Shown here: positions 9,282 to 18,160 of the stretch, piece after piece
Layout: each line of letters starts with the position of its first letter
Numbering within the stretch: the stretch's first letter is position 1
Assembly: GCF_009749525.1 (NCBI RefSeq)
Contig: NZ_WOAC01000008.1
Coordinates: 1-64,000, forward strand
Direction of reading: 5' to 3'
From: Mesorhizobium xinjiangense
GTDB lineage: Bacteria > Pseudomonadota > Alphaproteobacteria > Rhizobiales > Rhizobiaceae
DNA: 64,000 nucleotides
Made by a program: the position numbers and the translations under genes
The notes under the pieces: model-generated
What the model saw: only the letters and a program-made list of their open reading frames with translations
Told to the model about the DNA's origin: nothing
Database searches by the model: none

Positions 9282-10040
9282 ATGTACACGCTCAACCACA
9301 AGGTCGCCGTCGTCACCGGTGCCAGTTCCGGCATCGGACGGGCCGCAGCGAAGCTCTTTGCCGCCCATGGCGCAAAGGTGATCGCGACGGCACGCAGGCA
9401 AAAAGAACTCGAGACGCTGGTCGACGAGATTGCGAGCGAGGGAGGCGAGGCCGCGTTCCTGCCCGGCGAGGCGGGCAGTGAACGCCATGCCGAGGCCCTC
9501 GTTTCCTTCGCACTGGAAAAATTCGGCCGTCTCGACATCGCCTTCAACAATGCCGGCATCGTCGGCCCCATGGGCGACATTGCGGAGATTGCGCTCGACG
9601 GCTGGAACGAGACGTTGGCGACCAATCTGACCGGCGCCTTCCTGGGAGCAAAGCACCAGATCCCTGCGATGCTCGCGGGTGGCGGCGGTTCGCTGATCTT
9701 CACCTCGACCTTCGTCGGCCACACGGTCGGCATGCCGGGCATGGCCGTCTATGCCTCCTCGAAGGCCGGCCTGATCGGCCTCACCCAGGCGCTGGCCGCC
9801 CAGTACGGACCGCGGGGGCTGCGCGTCAATGCGCTGCTGCCTGGGGGCACCGATACGCCGATCGCCACCTTCAAGACGCCGGAGGAACGCGCCTTCGTGG
9901 AAGGCTTGCACGCGCTGAAGCGGGTCGCTACGCCCGAGGAAATCGCCGCTGCGGCGCTCTATCTGGCGTCCGATGCGGCCAGTTTCGTGACCGGTACGGC
10001 AATGCTTGCCGACGGCGGGATATCGATAAACCGCACATAG
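9282..10040 (+). CDS. SDR-family NAD(P)-dependent oxidoreductase
   Basis: 252 residues, a classical short-chain dehydrogenase/reductase. Cofactor motif TGASSGIG is at 12-19, NNAG at 89-92, and the catalytic Ser142, Tyr157 and Lys161 (YASSK) are in place. The C-terminus DGGISINRT is typical of the FabG-like classical group. The start at 9282 is preceded by GGAAAGAA; in-frame codons upstream run through the palindromic repeat and are not credible. The gene stands alone, divergent from soxB, with about 130 bp to the next gene on the same strand. The substrate cannot be inferred. Confidence 0.88.
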   Translation: MYTLNHKVAVVTGASSGIGRAAAKLFAAHGAKVIATARRQKELETLVDEIASEGGEAAFLPGEAGSERHAEALVSFALEKFGRLDIAFNNAGIVGPMGDIAEIALDGWNETLATNLTGAFLGAKHQIPAMLAGGGGSLIFTSTFVGHTVGMPGMAVYASSKAGLIGLTQALAAQYGPRGLRVNALLPGGTDTPIATFKTPEERAFVEGLHALKRVATPEEIAAAALYLASDAASFVTGTAMLADGGISINRT

Positions 10041-10169
10041 CCTCACGCATACGGGCATCCACAATACAGATGGCCGCGCTGTTGTGCGGCCATGGCCGAC
10101 TCGTCTAACAGAACAGGCGGCTCGGCCACCCATGGCCGGTTCGCGCAAGGGTTCGGAGCGGCGGAAAGA

Positions 10170-11711
10170 ATGAAGGTAGGCATCGATATGGGCACGGCGT
10201 CCGGCGCGCCGGCCCAGCTTGACCTGGAGGAACTGCTTGCGACCCGCCTGCTCGTGCAGGGCAATTCGGGGTCCGGCAAGTCGCATCTCCTGCGCCGCCT
10301 GCTCGAGCAGAGCGCGCCCTGGGTGCAGCAATGCATCATCGACCCGGAAGGCGATTTCGTCACACTGGCCGACAAGTTCGGCCATCTGGTGGTCGACGCC
10401 GTGCGCAGCGAGCACGAGCTGACCCGCATCGCCGGGCGTGTGCGCCAGCATCGCGTGTCCGTCGTCGTCAATCTGGAAGGGCTGGAAGCCGAGCAACAGA
10501 TGCGCGCCGCGGCCGCCTTTCTCGGCGGCATGTTCGATGCCGAGCGCGACCATTGGTACCCCGTGCTCGTGGTGGTCGACGAGGCACAGCTTTTCGCGCC
10601 GACCGCCGCCGGCGACGTTGGCGACGAGGCGCGCAAGGTCTCGCTTGGCGCCATGACCAATCTGATGTGCCGCGGACGAAAGCGCGGCCTGGCCGGCGTC
10701 ATCGCCACGCAGCGGCTCGCCAAGCTGGCCAAGAACGTCGCGGCGGAAGCGTCCAACTTCCTCATGGGGCGGACCTTTCTCGACATCGACATGGCGCGCG
10801 CGGCCGACCTTCTGGGCATGGACAAGCGCCAGGCGGAGATGTTCCGCGACTTGAACAGGGGGCATTTCGTGGCGCTCGGTCCGGCGCTGTCGCGACGGCC
10901 GTTGGCCGTCGAGATCGGCAGCGTCGAAACTGAGGCGCGCTCCACCAGCCCCAAGCTCACGCCGTTGCCCGACGCGCCGCTGGACGCCGCGGAACTCATC
11001 TTCGCTCCGGTCACCGAAGAGGAACGCCGCCAACCGGTGCGCCGCACTCCGCCGCCACCAACGCCAACCGCCGACATCCTGGAACAGCTGGCGCGCACGC
11101 GGCCCGAGGCGGAGCGTTCGCAGGAATCGCTTTTCGCCGAGGTTGACGAAGTCGAGCGCGAAGCGGGGATCGGTGCCGTCATGGCCGAGATCCTCGACGA
11201 GCCCGACGTCTCGTTCCGCTCCGACGCCGTGCTCTACCAGGATTTCCTGGTGCGCTGCCGCATCCGCCGCGTGCCGGGTGAGGCGCTTTCGCTGCCGGCC
11301 TTTCGCCGCCGCCTTGCCGTGGCGCGCGCCGGCGTCGAAGGCGAGGCGGCGGCGGATGAACGATGGCAGACCGCGCTCGGACTTTCCGAGAGCCTGCCAG
11401 ACGATGTCCAGGGCGTGTTCCTGCTTGTCGCGCGCGCCGCGCTCGAACACGCTCCCTGCCCATCGGACGCATCGCTGGCTCAGGCCTATGGCACCCATTC
11501 GGCACGTCGGGCCCGGCGCCTGCTTGCCTATTTCGAAGAACGCGGCCTGATCGTGCTCAGGACCGACCTGCGCGGGCTGCGCATCGCGGCCTTTCCCGAC
11601 CTCGATTGCGAGACCGCAGCGGGTAACCCGGACGCCACTGCAGCGCCCGAACTGTCACGGCCGGCAAATTCGCCCTCGGCGCCCACTTCCGTAGTGGACA
11701 ACGGCTCTTGA
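10170..11711 (+). CDS. HerA-like (DUF87) ATPase with C-terminal winged helix
   Basis: 513 residues from ATG 10170; ATG 10092 would add 26 residues but has no ribosome-binding site. Walker A is GNSGSGKS (31-38) and Walker B is [10 protein letters not shown] (131-140, D137/E138). [21 protein letters not shown] is the usual entry of HerA/FtsK-superfamily DUF87 ATPases, and the [14 protein letters not shown] segment is the expected sensor region. After a Pro-rich linker (about 300-340) comes a distinct C-terminal region ending in a probable winged-helix segment ([23 protein letters not shown]). HerA partners such as NurA or SIR2 are not encoded beside it. Its substrate may be DNA but this is inference. 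Confidence 0.75.
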   Translation: MKVGIDMGTASGAPAQLDLEELLATRLLVQGNSGSGKSHLLRRLLEQSAPWVQQCIIDPEGDFVTLADKFGHLVVDAVRSEHELTRIAGRVRQHRVSVVVNLEGLEAEQQMRAAAAFLGGMFDAERDHWYPVLVVVDEAQLFAPTAAGDVGDEARKVSLGAMTNLMCRGRKRGLAGVIATQRLAKLAKNVAAEASNFLMGRTFLDIDMARAADLLGMDKRQAEMFRDLNRGHFVALGPALSRRPLAVEIGSVETEARSTSPKLTPLPDAPLDAAELIFAPVTEEERRQPVRRTPPPPTPTADILEQLARTRPEAERSQESLFAEVDEVEREAGIGAVMAEILDEPDVSFRSDAVLYQDFLVRCRIRRVPGEALSLPAFRRRLAVARAGVEGEAAADERWQTALGLSESLPDDVQGVFLLVARAALEHAPCPSDASLAQAYGTHSARRARRLLAYFEERGLIVLRTDLRGLRIAAFPDLDCETAAGNPDATAAPELSRPANSPSAPTSVVDNGS

Positions 11712-11811
11712 CTCTGCTAATAGCCGCCGCAACTCGCTGCGGATTCCGCTGCGTAAGGGTATTCCCTATAGATCAAGCAGAAACCGACAACCCGGAAAGA
11801 CAGGAACGAAC

Positions 11812-12045
11812 GTGCAGGTACTCGTCCGCGACAACAATGTTGACCAGGCCCTCCGCGCGCTGAAGAAAAAGATGCAGCGCGAAGGCATTTTCCGCGAAAT
11901 GAAGATGCGCGGACATTACGAGAAGCCTTCCGAGAAACGTGCGCGCGTGAAGGCCGAAGCCGTTCGCCGCGCGCGCAAGCTGGCGCGCAAGCGCGCCCAG
12001 CGCGAGGGGCTGCTGTCCGGGCCTCGGCCTGCTCCGGCGCGTTGA
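11812..12045 (+). CDS. rpsU: 30S ribosomal protein S21
   Basis: 77 residues starting with GTG at 11812, preceded by AGGAACGAAC. The family signature [20 protein letters not shown] is followed by the basic [27 protein letters not shown] helix region. The tail is an Arg/Ala/Pro-rich extension of the kind seen in alphaproteobacterial S21. bS21 binds the 30S platform near the anti-Shine-Dalgarno region. It is transcribed alone and followed by a strong intrinsic terminator. Confidence 0.97.
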   Translation: MQVLVRDNNVDQALRALKKKMQREGIFREMKMRGHYEKPSEKRARVKAEAVRRARKLARKRAQREGLLSGPRPAPAR

Positions 12046-12080
12046 TCGCGCCCATATTTCGTCTCTTTCGGGCGATAGCG

Positions 12081-12114
12081 AGGTGGGGCGACGAGGAGTC
12101 GCCGCCACCTTTTT
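12081..12114 (+). terminator. Rho-independent terminator after rpsU
   Basis: The arms AGGTGGGGCGAC (12081-12092) and GTCGCC-G-CCACCT (98-110 of the same line) pair over 12 bp with one bulged G. The loop is 5 nt and a run of five Ts follows. It lies 35 bp after rpsU. Confidence 0.88.
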
Positions 12115-12211
12115 GTTGCCCGCATCAAATTTCATTGTGTGGTCTGCATTCGAGGGCGGCATTGCGAGCGGGGACGGCCGGAGCGGCCGGCAAGTGAGGG
12201 ATTCGAACGGC

Positions 12212-13063
12212 ATGACAGGCACCTGCGCCACCCGGTTCAAACAGCGTCGGTTCCGTGCATCTTTCAGCGTCTTGACGATGGTTGCCTGCTTCGGGTTGGC
12301 AGCCTGCCAGTCGGACGGTCCGGCAGCCCAGATCGCGACGATCGACACCGCCCAGGGTTCGGCCGAAAACATCGCCTCGCTGACCTCCGTCATCGACCGC
12401 ACCCCGCAGGATCCGGAAGCCTACAACATTCGCGGCTCGGCCTACGGGCGCGGCGGCAAGTACCGCGAAGCGCTCGAGGATTTCGACACCGCCATCCGGC
12501 TCAACCCGAACTACTACCAGGCCTATGCCAACCGCGCGCTGATCTATCGGCAGATGGGCGACACCGAAAAGGCGCTCGCCGATTACGCCCGCGCTCTGCA
12601 GATCAACCCGTCCTATGACGCGGCCTATATCGGGCGCGGCAATCTCTATCGCCTGGCCGGACGGTCGAACGAAGCGTTCGGCGATTTGCAGCGCGCCATT
12701 CAGCTCGACACGACCAATCCTCGCGCCTACCACTATCGCGGCCTGCTCTACCAGGAGAGCGGTCAGCACAATTATGCGCTGGAGGATTTCTCGACCGCCA
12801 TCTCGATGGCGCCGAAAGCGGCCGAGCCGTATAACGGCCGCGGCATCTCCTATCTCGCACTCGGTGACGAGGACAACGCCTTCTCCGATTTCAACACCGC
12901 CATCAAGCTCGACCGCAACAACGCGGAAGGCTGGGCCAACCAGGCGCTGGTCTTCGAGCGGCGCGGCGACAAGTCACGCGCCAAGCGCTCCTATCAGGAA
13001 GCGGTGAAGCACGACCCCAACTACGAGCCGGCCGTGGACGGTCTGGCGCGCACGTCGGGCTGA
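12212..13063 (+). CDS. TPR-repeat lipoprotein
   Basis: 283 residues from ATG 12212. Upstream in-frame starts lie in the rpsU terminator and are rejected. A basic N-region (RFKQRRFR) and hydrophobic stretch lead to a lipobox, FGLAAC, with the acylated Cys at residue 32. The mature part is about six tetratricopeptide repeats in tandem, each with the DPEAYNIRGSAYGRGGKYREALEDFDTAI pattern spread over 34 residues. It resembles NlpI-type TPR lipoproteins, which act as scaffolds for envelope proteins, but no partner is encoded nearby. It converges with the ECF sigma gene (24-bp gap). Confidence 0.85.
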   Translation: MTGTCATRFKQRRFRASFSVLTMVACFGLAACQSDGPAAQIATIDTAQGSAENIASLTSVIDRTPQDPEAYNIRGSAYGRGGKYREALEDFDTAIRLNPNYYQAYANRALIYRQMGDTEKALADYARALQINPSYDAAYIGRGNLYRLAGRSNEAFGDLQRAIQLDTTNPRAYHYRGLLYQESGQHNYALEDFSTAISMAPKAAEPYNGRGISYLALGDEDNAFSDFNTAIKLDRNNAEGWANQALVFERRGDKSRAKRSYQEAVKHDPNYEPAVDGLARTSG

Positions 13064-13087
13064 ACCGGACGCCCTATCGCTTTGAAT

Positions 13088-14389
13088 CTACGCTTTGTGC
13101 TTTCCGACAACCGGCTCCGATCTTCGGGCCGATGCGTCGCAAGCGCTGGATTGCGCCGCGAGCCGGTCGAGATGCATGCGGATATGCGCGGCTTCGGCCG
13201 GGGTGCGGGCAAGTGCGATGGCGCGGTCAAAGGCAATGCGGGCTTCTTCGGCGCGGCCGAGTTGCGTCAGCAAAGCGCCGGTAACGCCTAAATAGTGGAA
13301 ATAGCCCTGCAGCTTCGGCGCCAAGGGCTCGATCATTGCCAGTGCGGCGTCCGGGCCGCGTGCCTTCGAGACGGCGACGGCGCGGTTCAGCGTGACGACT
13401 GGCGAGGGATCGAGTTTTTCGAGCATCTGGTAAAGCGAATCGATCTGCTCCCAGTCGGTGTTCTCGGGGCGCGCGGCGCGGGCATGCGCGGCGGCGATGG
13501 CCGCTTGCAGCTGGTAGGGCCCGGCATTACGATGACGGATGGCCTTTGCCACCAGCACCAGCCCTTCGGCGATCTTGTTTCTGTCCCACAGATTGCGGTC
13601 CTGGTCATCGAGGAGGATGACGTTGCCATGGCCGTCGAGACGGGCCGCAGCGCGCGAGTCCTGAATAAGCAGCAGGGCGAGCAGGCCCATGATCTCCGGC
13701 TCGGAAGGAAACAGGCCGAGCAGCAGCCGGCCCAGGCGGATCGCCTCCTCGCACAGCGGCCGGCGGATATGCGCCTCGCCGCCGCTCGCCGAATAGCCCT
13801 CGTTGAAGACGAGATAGATCATGGCCGCGACCGCGCCCAGCCGTTCGGCCCGCTCGACCGCGTCGGGAACGGCGTATTCTATGCCGGCATTGGCGATGCG
13901 CCGCTTGGCCCGCGTGATGCGCTGCTCCATGGCGGCATCGCCGACGAGGAAGGCACGGGCGATTTCCTTCACGGTCAAGCCGGACACGATGCGCAGGGCC
14001 AGCGCGATCTGTTGCGTCGCCGGCAATTCGGGCTGGCAGCAAACGAACATCAGCCGCAGCACGTCGTCGCGATAGTGGCTGTTGTCGAGCCTTTCGGCCA
14101 TGTCGGCCTCGGCATCCTCGATGTCGGAGAGCTGGTCCTCCGGCGGCAGTTCCTGCAGGCGCCGGTCGCGGCGCACCCGGTCAAGCGCGGCATTGCGACC
14201 GACGAAGATCAGCCAGGCAGCGGGGTCGCGCGGCGGGCCCTTGGCCGGCCATGTCTTGAGCGCCCTGAGGCTCGCCTCCTGAAAGGCTTCCTCGGCGTGG
14301 TCGAGGTCGCGGAAATAGCGCAACAGCGCCCCCATGACCTGAGGCCGTGCCGAGGCCAGTGCGGCGCCGATCCAATCCAGTTCGCTCAA
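13088..14389 (-). CDS. ECF42-type RNA polymerase sigma factor with C-terminal TPR-like extension
   Basis: 433 residues, about twice the usual ECF length. Region sigma2 (DHAEEAFQEASLRALKTWP, then DPAAWLIFVGRNAALDRVRRDRR) and sigma4 (GLTVKEIARAFLVGDAAMEQRITRAKRRI) fill the first 185 residues. The remainder (FNEGYSASGGEAHIRRPLCEEAIRLGRLL...) is the long helical extension that defines the ECF42 group. Translation probably starts at TTG 14389, whose TTGA overlaps the stop of the upstream DGPF gene, so the two are translationally coupled. ECF42 factors lack a classical anti-sigma factor. The extension is thought to control activity, and DGPF proteins are the usual partners. Confidence 0.88.
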   Translation of the reverse strand: MSELDWIGAALASARPQVMGALLRYFRDLDHAEEAFQEASLRALKTWPAKGPPRDPAAWLIFVGRNAALDRVRRDRRLQELPPEDQLSDIEDAEADMAERLDNSHYRDDVLRLMFVCCQPELPATQQIALALRIVSGLTVKEIARAFLVGDAAMEQRITRAKRRIANAGIEYAVPDAVERAERLGAVAAMIYLVFNEGYSASGGEAHIRRPLCEEAIRLGRLLLGLFPSEPEIMGLLALLLIQDSRAAARLDGHGNVILLDDQDRNLWDRNKIAEGLVLVAKAIRHRNAGPYQLQAAIAAAHARAARPENTDWEQIDSLYQMLEKLDPSPVVTLNRAVAVSKARGPDAALAMIEPLAPKLQGYFHYLGVTGALLTQLGRAEEARIAFDRAIALARTPAEAAHIRMHLDRLAAQSSACDASARRSEPVVGKHKA

Positions 14390-14754
14390 GGGGTTTCGTC
14401 TCCGGCATTATAGGCCAGCAACGGGCGGACCTCGATGCCGCCGACCTCGCGTTCGCGCGCCAGGAGCCGGCCGGCCTCGATGGCATCCTCGTGGCTTTCG
14501 CATTCGATGATCCAGAAACCGAGGAGCTGCTCCTTGGTCTCGGCATAGGGGCCGTCGATCACCAGCGGGTCGTCGCCCGCCTTGACCGTCGTGGCGGCCG
14601 TGGTGGGCATCAGCCTGAGGCTCGGGCCGATGCGCGCGCGCTCGGAGATTTTCGTCTCGGCGGCGCGCACCCGCGCCATCATGGCCTCTTCATCCGCCTT
14701 CGGCAGATGGCTGACCATGGCCTCGGAGTTGTAACACAAAAGGGCGTAGCGCAT
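14386..14754 (-). CDS. YciI/DGPF-domain protein, partner of the ECF42 sigma factor
   Basis: 122 residues from ATG 14754, with GGAGG 12 bp upstream; the longer frame above it is not supported. The start MRYALLCYNSE and the central VIDGPYAETKEQLLGFWIIEC are diagnostic of the YCII-related DGPF family, here written DGPY. These are small dimeric alpha-beta-barrel proteins of unknown biochemical activity that occur almost always beside ECF42-type sigma genes, as here, with overlapping stop and start codons. It heads a two-gene transcript. Nothing in the sequence shows the inducing signal. Confidence 0.88.
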   Translation of the reverse strand: MRYALLCYNSEAMVSHLPKADEEAMMARVRAAETKISERARIGPSLRLMPTTAATTVKAGDDPLVIDGPYAETKEQLLGFWIIECESHEDAIEAGRLLAREREVGGIEVRPLLAYNAGDETP

Positions 14755-14871
14755 CCGCTGGGGTACCTCCGTCAGTTGCAAGGACGAAGGAGTATGCCCC
14801 AAGCCGACGGACAGGAACAACAAATGTGCCGAAGTTCGAGCCCGCTCGCCCGGTCTCCTGACAGAAACGTG

Positions 14872-15648
14872 TCAGATGGCGGTGATGCCGCCGTCTATGG
14901 CGAGCGTGTGTCCGGTCATGAAGGAATTTTTCGGGTCGGCGGCGAACAGGATCGCCTCGACCACCTCGTCGACCTCGGCGACCCGCTTCATCGGCACGCC
15001 GCGCGTCAGCTCGGCGATCGCCTCGTTTTCGGTGCGGCCCGACAGCTTGACGAAATCGCCGACCATGCTCGTGCGCGCGAAGGCGGGGCACACGGCATTG
15101 ACCCGGATCCCCTTGGAGGCATATTCGGCCGCCGCGGAACGGGTGAGCCCCACAACGCCGTGCTTGGCGGCGGAATAGACCGAAAGCCGCGCCGCGCCGG
15201 CGAGACCGGCGACGGAGGAGATGTTGACGATGGCGCCGCCGGTGCCGTCGCGGCGGCACTGCTTTTCCAGCTGGGGAAGCTGGTACTTCATGGCGAAATA
15301 GACACCCATCAGGTCGATGTCGATGATGCGCCGCGCCTCGTCGGTCGGCACCAAGGGCAGCTTCACGAAGCTCTGCGCGATGCCGGCATTGTTGATGGCG
15401 ATGTCGAGGCGGCCGAATTCGCCGACGGCACGCTCCACCAGATCGGCCGATAGCTGCTCTTGCGCGATGTCGCCGGCCAGAACCGTGGTCTCGGTGTCGA
15501 GACTGTCGGCGAGCGCAGTCAGGGCATCGGCGTCCATGTCGGACAGCACCAGGCGAGCGCCTTCCGCGGCCAACCGTTCGGCGGTGCGCCGCCCGAATCC
15601 TCCGGTTGCGCCGGTGAGCAACACCGACAAGCCCGCAAACCGTACCAT
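14872..15648 (-). CDS. SDR-family oxidoreductase of the acyl-CoA catabolic operon
   Basis: 258 residues. TGATGGFG (12-19), NNAG (86-89), Ser144, Tyr158 and Lys162 are the cofactor and catalytic residues of a classical short-chain dehydrogenase. The C-terminal DGGITAI is normal. It is the last gene of a four-gene minus-strand operon (SDR, MaoC, APH-type kinase, SDR), 3 bp after the kinase gene. A 3-hydroxyacyl-CoA or hydroxyacid dehydrogenase role would fit the context but is inference. Confidence 0.87.
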   Translation of the reverse strand: MVRFAGLSVLLTGATGGFGRRTAERLAAEGARLVLSDMDADALTALADSLDTETTVLAGDIAQEQLSADLVERAVGEFGRLDIAINNAGIAQSFVKLPLVPTDEARRIIDIDLMGVYFAMKYQLPQLEKQCRRDGTGGAIVNISSVAGLAGAARLSVYSAAKHGVVGLTRSAAAEYASKGIRVNAVCPAFARTSMVGDFVKLSGRTENEAIAELTRGVPMKRVAEVDEVVEAILFAADPKNSFMTGHTLAIDGGITAI

Positions 15649-15651
15649 GCA

Positions 15652-16686
15652 CTAATTCCCCTTCTCGATGCGCTCCACGGCCAGGCCGGCCAGCAGCTTC
15701 ACGGCGTTGCCGTAGGTTCGCGCCTTTTGCGGATTGGATGCGTTCCCGTCGAGCGCCCGCTTGTAGACGCCCTGGCAGATAGCCGCCAGGCGGAAGAAAG
15801 AAAAGGCGAGATAATATGTCCAGTTGCCGATACCGGCGATGCCGCGCCGCTCGCAATAGCGCGCGACATAGGCTTGTTCGCTCGGGATGCCGAGCGCGGT
15901 GCGGTCGATGCCGCCCAGTCCGCGAAAGCCCGAACTGTGCGGCAGGCGCCATTGCATGCACTGATAGGCGAGGTCGGCATAGGGGTGACCGAGCGTCGAC
16001 AGCTCCCAGTCGAGGACTGCGACGACCTGGGGCCTGTCGGGAGCGAACATCATGTTGTCGAGCCGGTAGTCGCCATGAACCAGCGATACCTGCCCGTCGT
16101 CGACGATCGGGTTTTGTTCCAGCCATGCGATGAGCTGGTCCATATCGGCGACCGTGCCGGTCTCCGAGGCACGGTACTGGCTGGTCCAGCGCGACAATTG
16201 CCGCTCGAAATAGCTGCCGGGCTTGCCGAAATCGGCGAGGCCGACCGCGTCGACATCGACGTCGTGGAGGGCGGCCAGGGTTCTGTTCATCGCGTCGTAG
16301 ATGGCGCCGCGCCCGTCATTGCCGGGCGCTTCGGGAAGGGCAGGGTCCCAGAAGACGCGGCCTTCGACAAAGTCCATGACATAGAACATGCGGCCGATCG
16401 GGCTGTCCTCTCCGGACAGGTGCAGGACGCGCGGTACGGGAACGGCCGTCTGCGCAAGCGCCTTGATGACGCGGAATTCGCGATCGACCTGATGGGCCGA
16501 CTTGAGAAGCTGGCCGGGGGGCTTGGCGCGGAGGACATAGCGGCCGCTGTCGGCGGTGAGCAGATAGGTCGGGTTCGATTGGCCGGAGCTGAACTTCTCG
16601 ATCGAGCGCAGCCCGGCAAAGCCGGCGATGTTGTGTTCCAGGTAGGGGGCCAATGCCCGCTGGTCCAGGGTGTTGGTGTCGCTCAT
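15652..16686 (-). CDS. APH-type phosphotransferase of the ACAD10/11 kinase family
   Basis: 344 residues. Kinase-like motifs: RYVLRAKPPG (ATP-site Lys55 region), the catalytic loop HGDYRLDNMMF (H204, D206, N211), and the metal-binding LDWELSTLGHPYADLAY (D226). This is the phosphotransferase family homologous to the N-terminal half of mammalian ACAD10/ACAD11, where recent work indicates phosphorylation of 4-hydroxyacyl-CoA before elimination by the fused dehydrogenase. The partner dehydrogenase is encoded across the divergent promoter at 18802-20040. The ATG overlaps the stop of the MaoC gene (ATGA). The kinase substrate is inference by homology. Confidence 0.85.
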   Translation of the reverse strand: MSDTNTLDQRALAPYLEHNIAGFAGLRSIEKFSSGQSNPTYLLTADSGRYVLRAKPPGQLLKSAHQVDREFRVIKALAQTAVPVPRVLHLSGEDSPIGRMFYVMDFVEGRVFWDPALPEAPGNDGRGAIYDAMNRTLAALHDVDVDAVGLADFGKPGSYFERQLSRWTSQYRASETGTVADMDQLIAWLEQNPIVDDGQVSLVHGDYRLDNMMFAPDRPQVVAVLDWELSTLGHPYADLAYQCMQWRLPHSSGFRGLGGIDRTALGIPSEQAYVARYCERRGIAGIGNWTYYLAFSFFRLAAICQGVYKRALDGNASNPQKARTYGNAVKLLAGLAVERIEKGN

Positions 16687-17177
16687 GCCGACTCGCCGGG
16701 CGGATCGATCTGGATCAGCGTCAGCCAGCGCGCCGTCAGGGCCGGCTTCTTCGAATTCTCGATCTCGATCGTCACGTCATACTTGATCTCGGCCCAACCG
16801 GAAGGACGCACATTGGCCTCGGCCAGCACGAAGGCGGCGCGGATGCGCGAGCCGGTCTTGACCGGCGCCTTGAACCTGATCTCGTCGAAACCGTAATTGA
16901 TGGCGACCTTGGCGCTCTCGAGCGGCGGAATGGTCTCGTAGGTCATTGCCGAAAGGAGCGACAGGAGCAGGAAGCCGTGCGCGATCGTACCGCCATAGGG
17001 GGTTTCGCTCGCGGCGCGTTCGGGATCGACATGGATGAACTGGTGATCGTCCGTCGCGTCGGCGAACTGGTCGATCATCGTCTGGGTCACCGTGCGCCAG
17101 GGCGAGGTGCCAATCTGGCTGCCGATGGCGGTCCGGAGGCTCTCGACCGGGACAGGCTTCAGTTTCAATTCCTGCAT
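16683..17177 (-). CDS. MaoC-family enoyl-CoA hydratase/dehydratase
   Basis: 164 residues from ATG 17177; the longer frame runs into the neighbouring SDR gene. Hot-dog fold of the R-specific hydratase family. The segment FADATDDHQFIHVDPERA (38-55) holds the Asp/His catalytic pair (D43 or D44, H49), and the helix GTIAHGFLLLSLLSAM follows, as in MaoC proteins. It is expected to hydrate or dehydrate a 2-enoyl-/3-hydroxyacyl-CoA. It sits 10 bp after the upstream SDR gene and overlaps the kinase gene by 4 bp, so the products probably serve one pathway. Confidence 0.9.
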   Translation of the reverse strand: MQELKLKPVPVESLRTAIGSQIGTSPWRTVTQTMIDQFADATDDHQFIHVDPERAASETPYGGTIAHGFLLLSLLSAMTYETIPPLESAKVAINYGFDEIRFKAPVKTGSRIRAAFVLAEANVRPSGWAEIKYDVTIEIENSKKPALTARWLTLIQIDPPGESA

Positions 17178-17187
17178 GGCAATTGGG

Positions 17188-18009
17188 TCAATCCACGTCC
17201 TTGAACAGCGACATACCATGCTGGACCGACTGCCCGCCGTCCAGTGGCAGGATGGCTCCGGTAACATAGTTGCCGGCCTTGCCGCACAAATAAAGCGTCG
17301 CACCGGCGATATCGTCGGGATTGCCGATGCGGCCGAGCGGCACGCGAGAGCCCACCTTCGCCGCCTTTTCGTCGGTGCCGGTGGCAAAGGCTGTCATGCG
17401 GCTCTGGAAGGGACCGGGCGCGAAGGCGTTGACGGTGATCCGCTTGTCGGCCAACTCGATGGCCAGAGTGCGCGTGAGATGGTGAACCGCCGCCTTGGAG
17501 GCGGTGTAGGAATAGGCGCCGTCGGCGATCGGTTGCGTGCCCATGACGGAGCCGAGATTGATGATGCGGGCCGGATCGTCGGCGCTGGCTGCCTTCTCGA
17601 TCAACGGGAGCAGGGTTCGCGTCAGATGGAAGAGGCCGGTGACGTTGACGTTCAGCACGCGCGCCCAGGCGTGATAGGGAAAGGTTTCCAGCTTTTCGCC
17701 CCAGCTCAGGCCGGCATTGTTGATGAGGATGTGCAACTGTCCCGTGCGCTGCGAGACGGCTTCGGCAAGCGCCTTGACGCCTTCCTCGTTGCCGACGTCG
17801 CCGGCAAAGCCTTCCGCGCTTCCCGGTGCTTCGAGCGCATTGAGCTCGTCGGCGACCTTTTTGCATTCGGCCTCGCGGCGCGAGGCGATCATGACATGGG
17901 CGCCGGCCCTGACGAGCGCCGTTGCCGCCATGCGTCCGATGCCGCTCGCAGCACCCGTAACCAGCGCCGTCTTGCCGGTGAGCGAAAAGAGATCTTCCAG
18001 ATAGGACAT
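17188..18009 (-). CDS. SDR-family oxidoreductase, first gene of the divergent catabolic operon
   Basis: 273 residues from ATG 18009, with a near-perfect GGAGGGGAA just upstream. Cofactor motif TGAASGIG (18-25), NNAG (97-100), catalytic Ser154, Tyr168 and Lys172 (YTASKAA). The C-terminal segment YVTGAILPLDGGQSVQHG is typical of 3-oxoacyl-ACP-reductase-like SDRs. It leads the minus-strand operon SDR, MaoC, kinase, SDR and shares the 18010-18160 control region with the TetR gene. Confidence 0.88.
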   Translation of the reverse strand: MSYLEDLFSLTGKTALVTGAASGIGRMAATALVRAGAHVMIASRREAECKKVADELNALEAPGSAEGFAGDVGNEEGVKALAEAVSQRTGQLHILINNAGLSWGEKLETFPYHAWARVLNVNVTGLFHLTRTLLPLIEKAASADDPARIINLGSVMGTQPIADGAYSYTASKAAVHHLTRTLAIELADKRITVNAFAPGPFQSRMTAFATGTDEKAAKVGSRVPLGRIGNPDDIAGATLYLCGKAGNYVTGAILPLDGGQSVQHGMSLFKDVD

Positions 18010-18049
18010 TTCCCCTCCCTTGCGGAACTCATCCAATTGCCGCGTTGAC

Positions 18050-18069
18050 AACATACCCGGTAGTATGTT
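18050..18069. promoter_or_regulatory. Palindromic TetR-type operator between divergent operons
   Basis: Perfect 7-bp arms AACATAC (18050-18056) and GTATGTT (18063-18069) flank a 6-bp spacer. It lies 41 bp upstream of the SDR ATG and 92 bp upstream of the tetR ATG, and overlaps a TTGACA at 18045-18050 that could be a -35 box for tetR. The size and position fit a TetR-dimer site controlling both directions. Confidence 0.65.
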
Positions 18070-18160
18070 CATCATTTGCCGGTCCGTAAAGTGCCCGAAG
18101 CCGGAAAGCTACACACAATATGCGGGCGGGCTTTGCGATCAAGGGAGGAGGCACCGGCCG

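Noticed and set aside
9063..11498. 811-codon minus-strand frame across the SDR and HerA-like genes
   Set aside because: Runs antisense through two genes with clear motifs; composition is typical of a GC shadow.
12083..12211. Longer N-terminus for the TPR lipoprotein
   Set aside because: That stretch is the rpsU terminator and leader, and a longer start would bury the lipoprotein signal.
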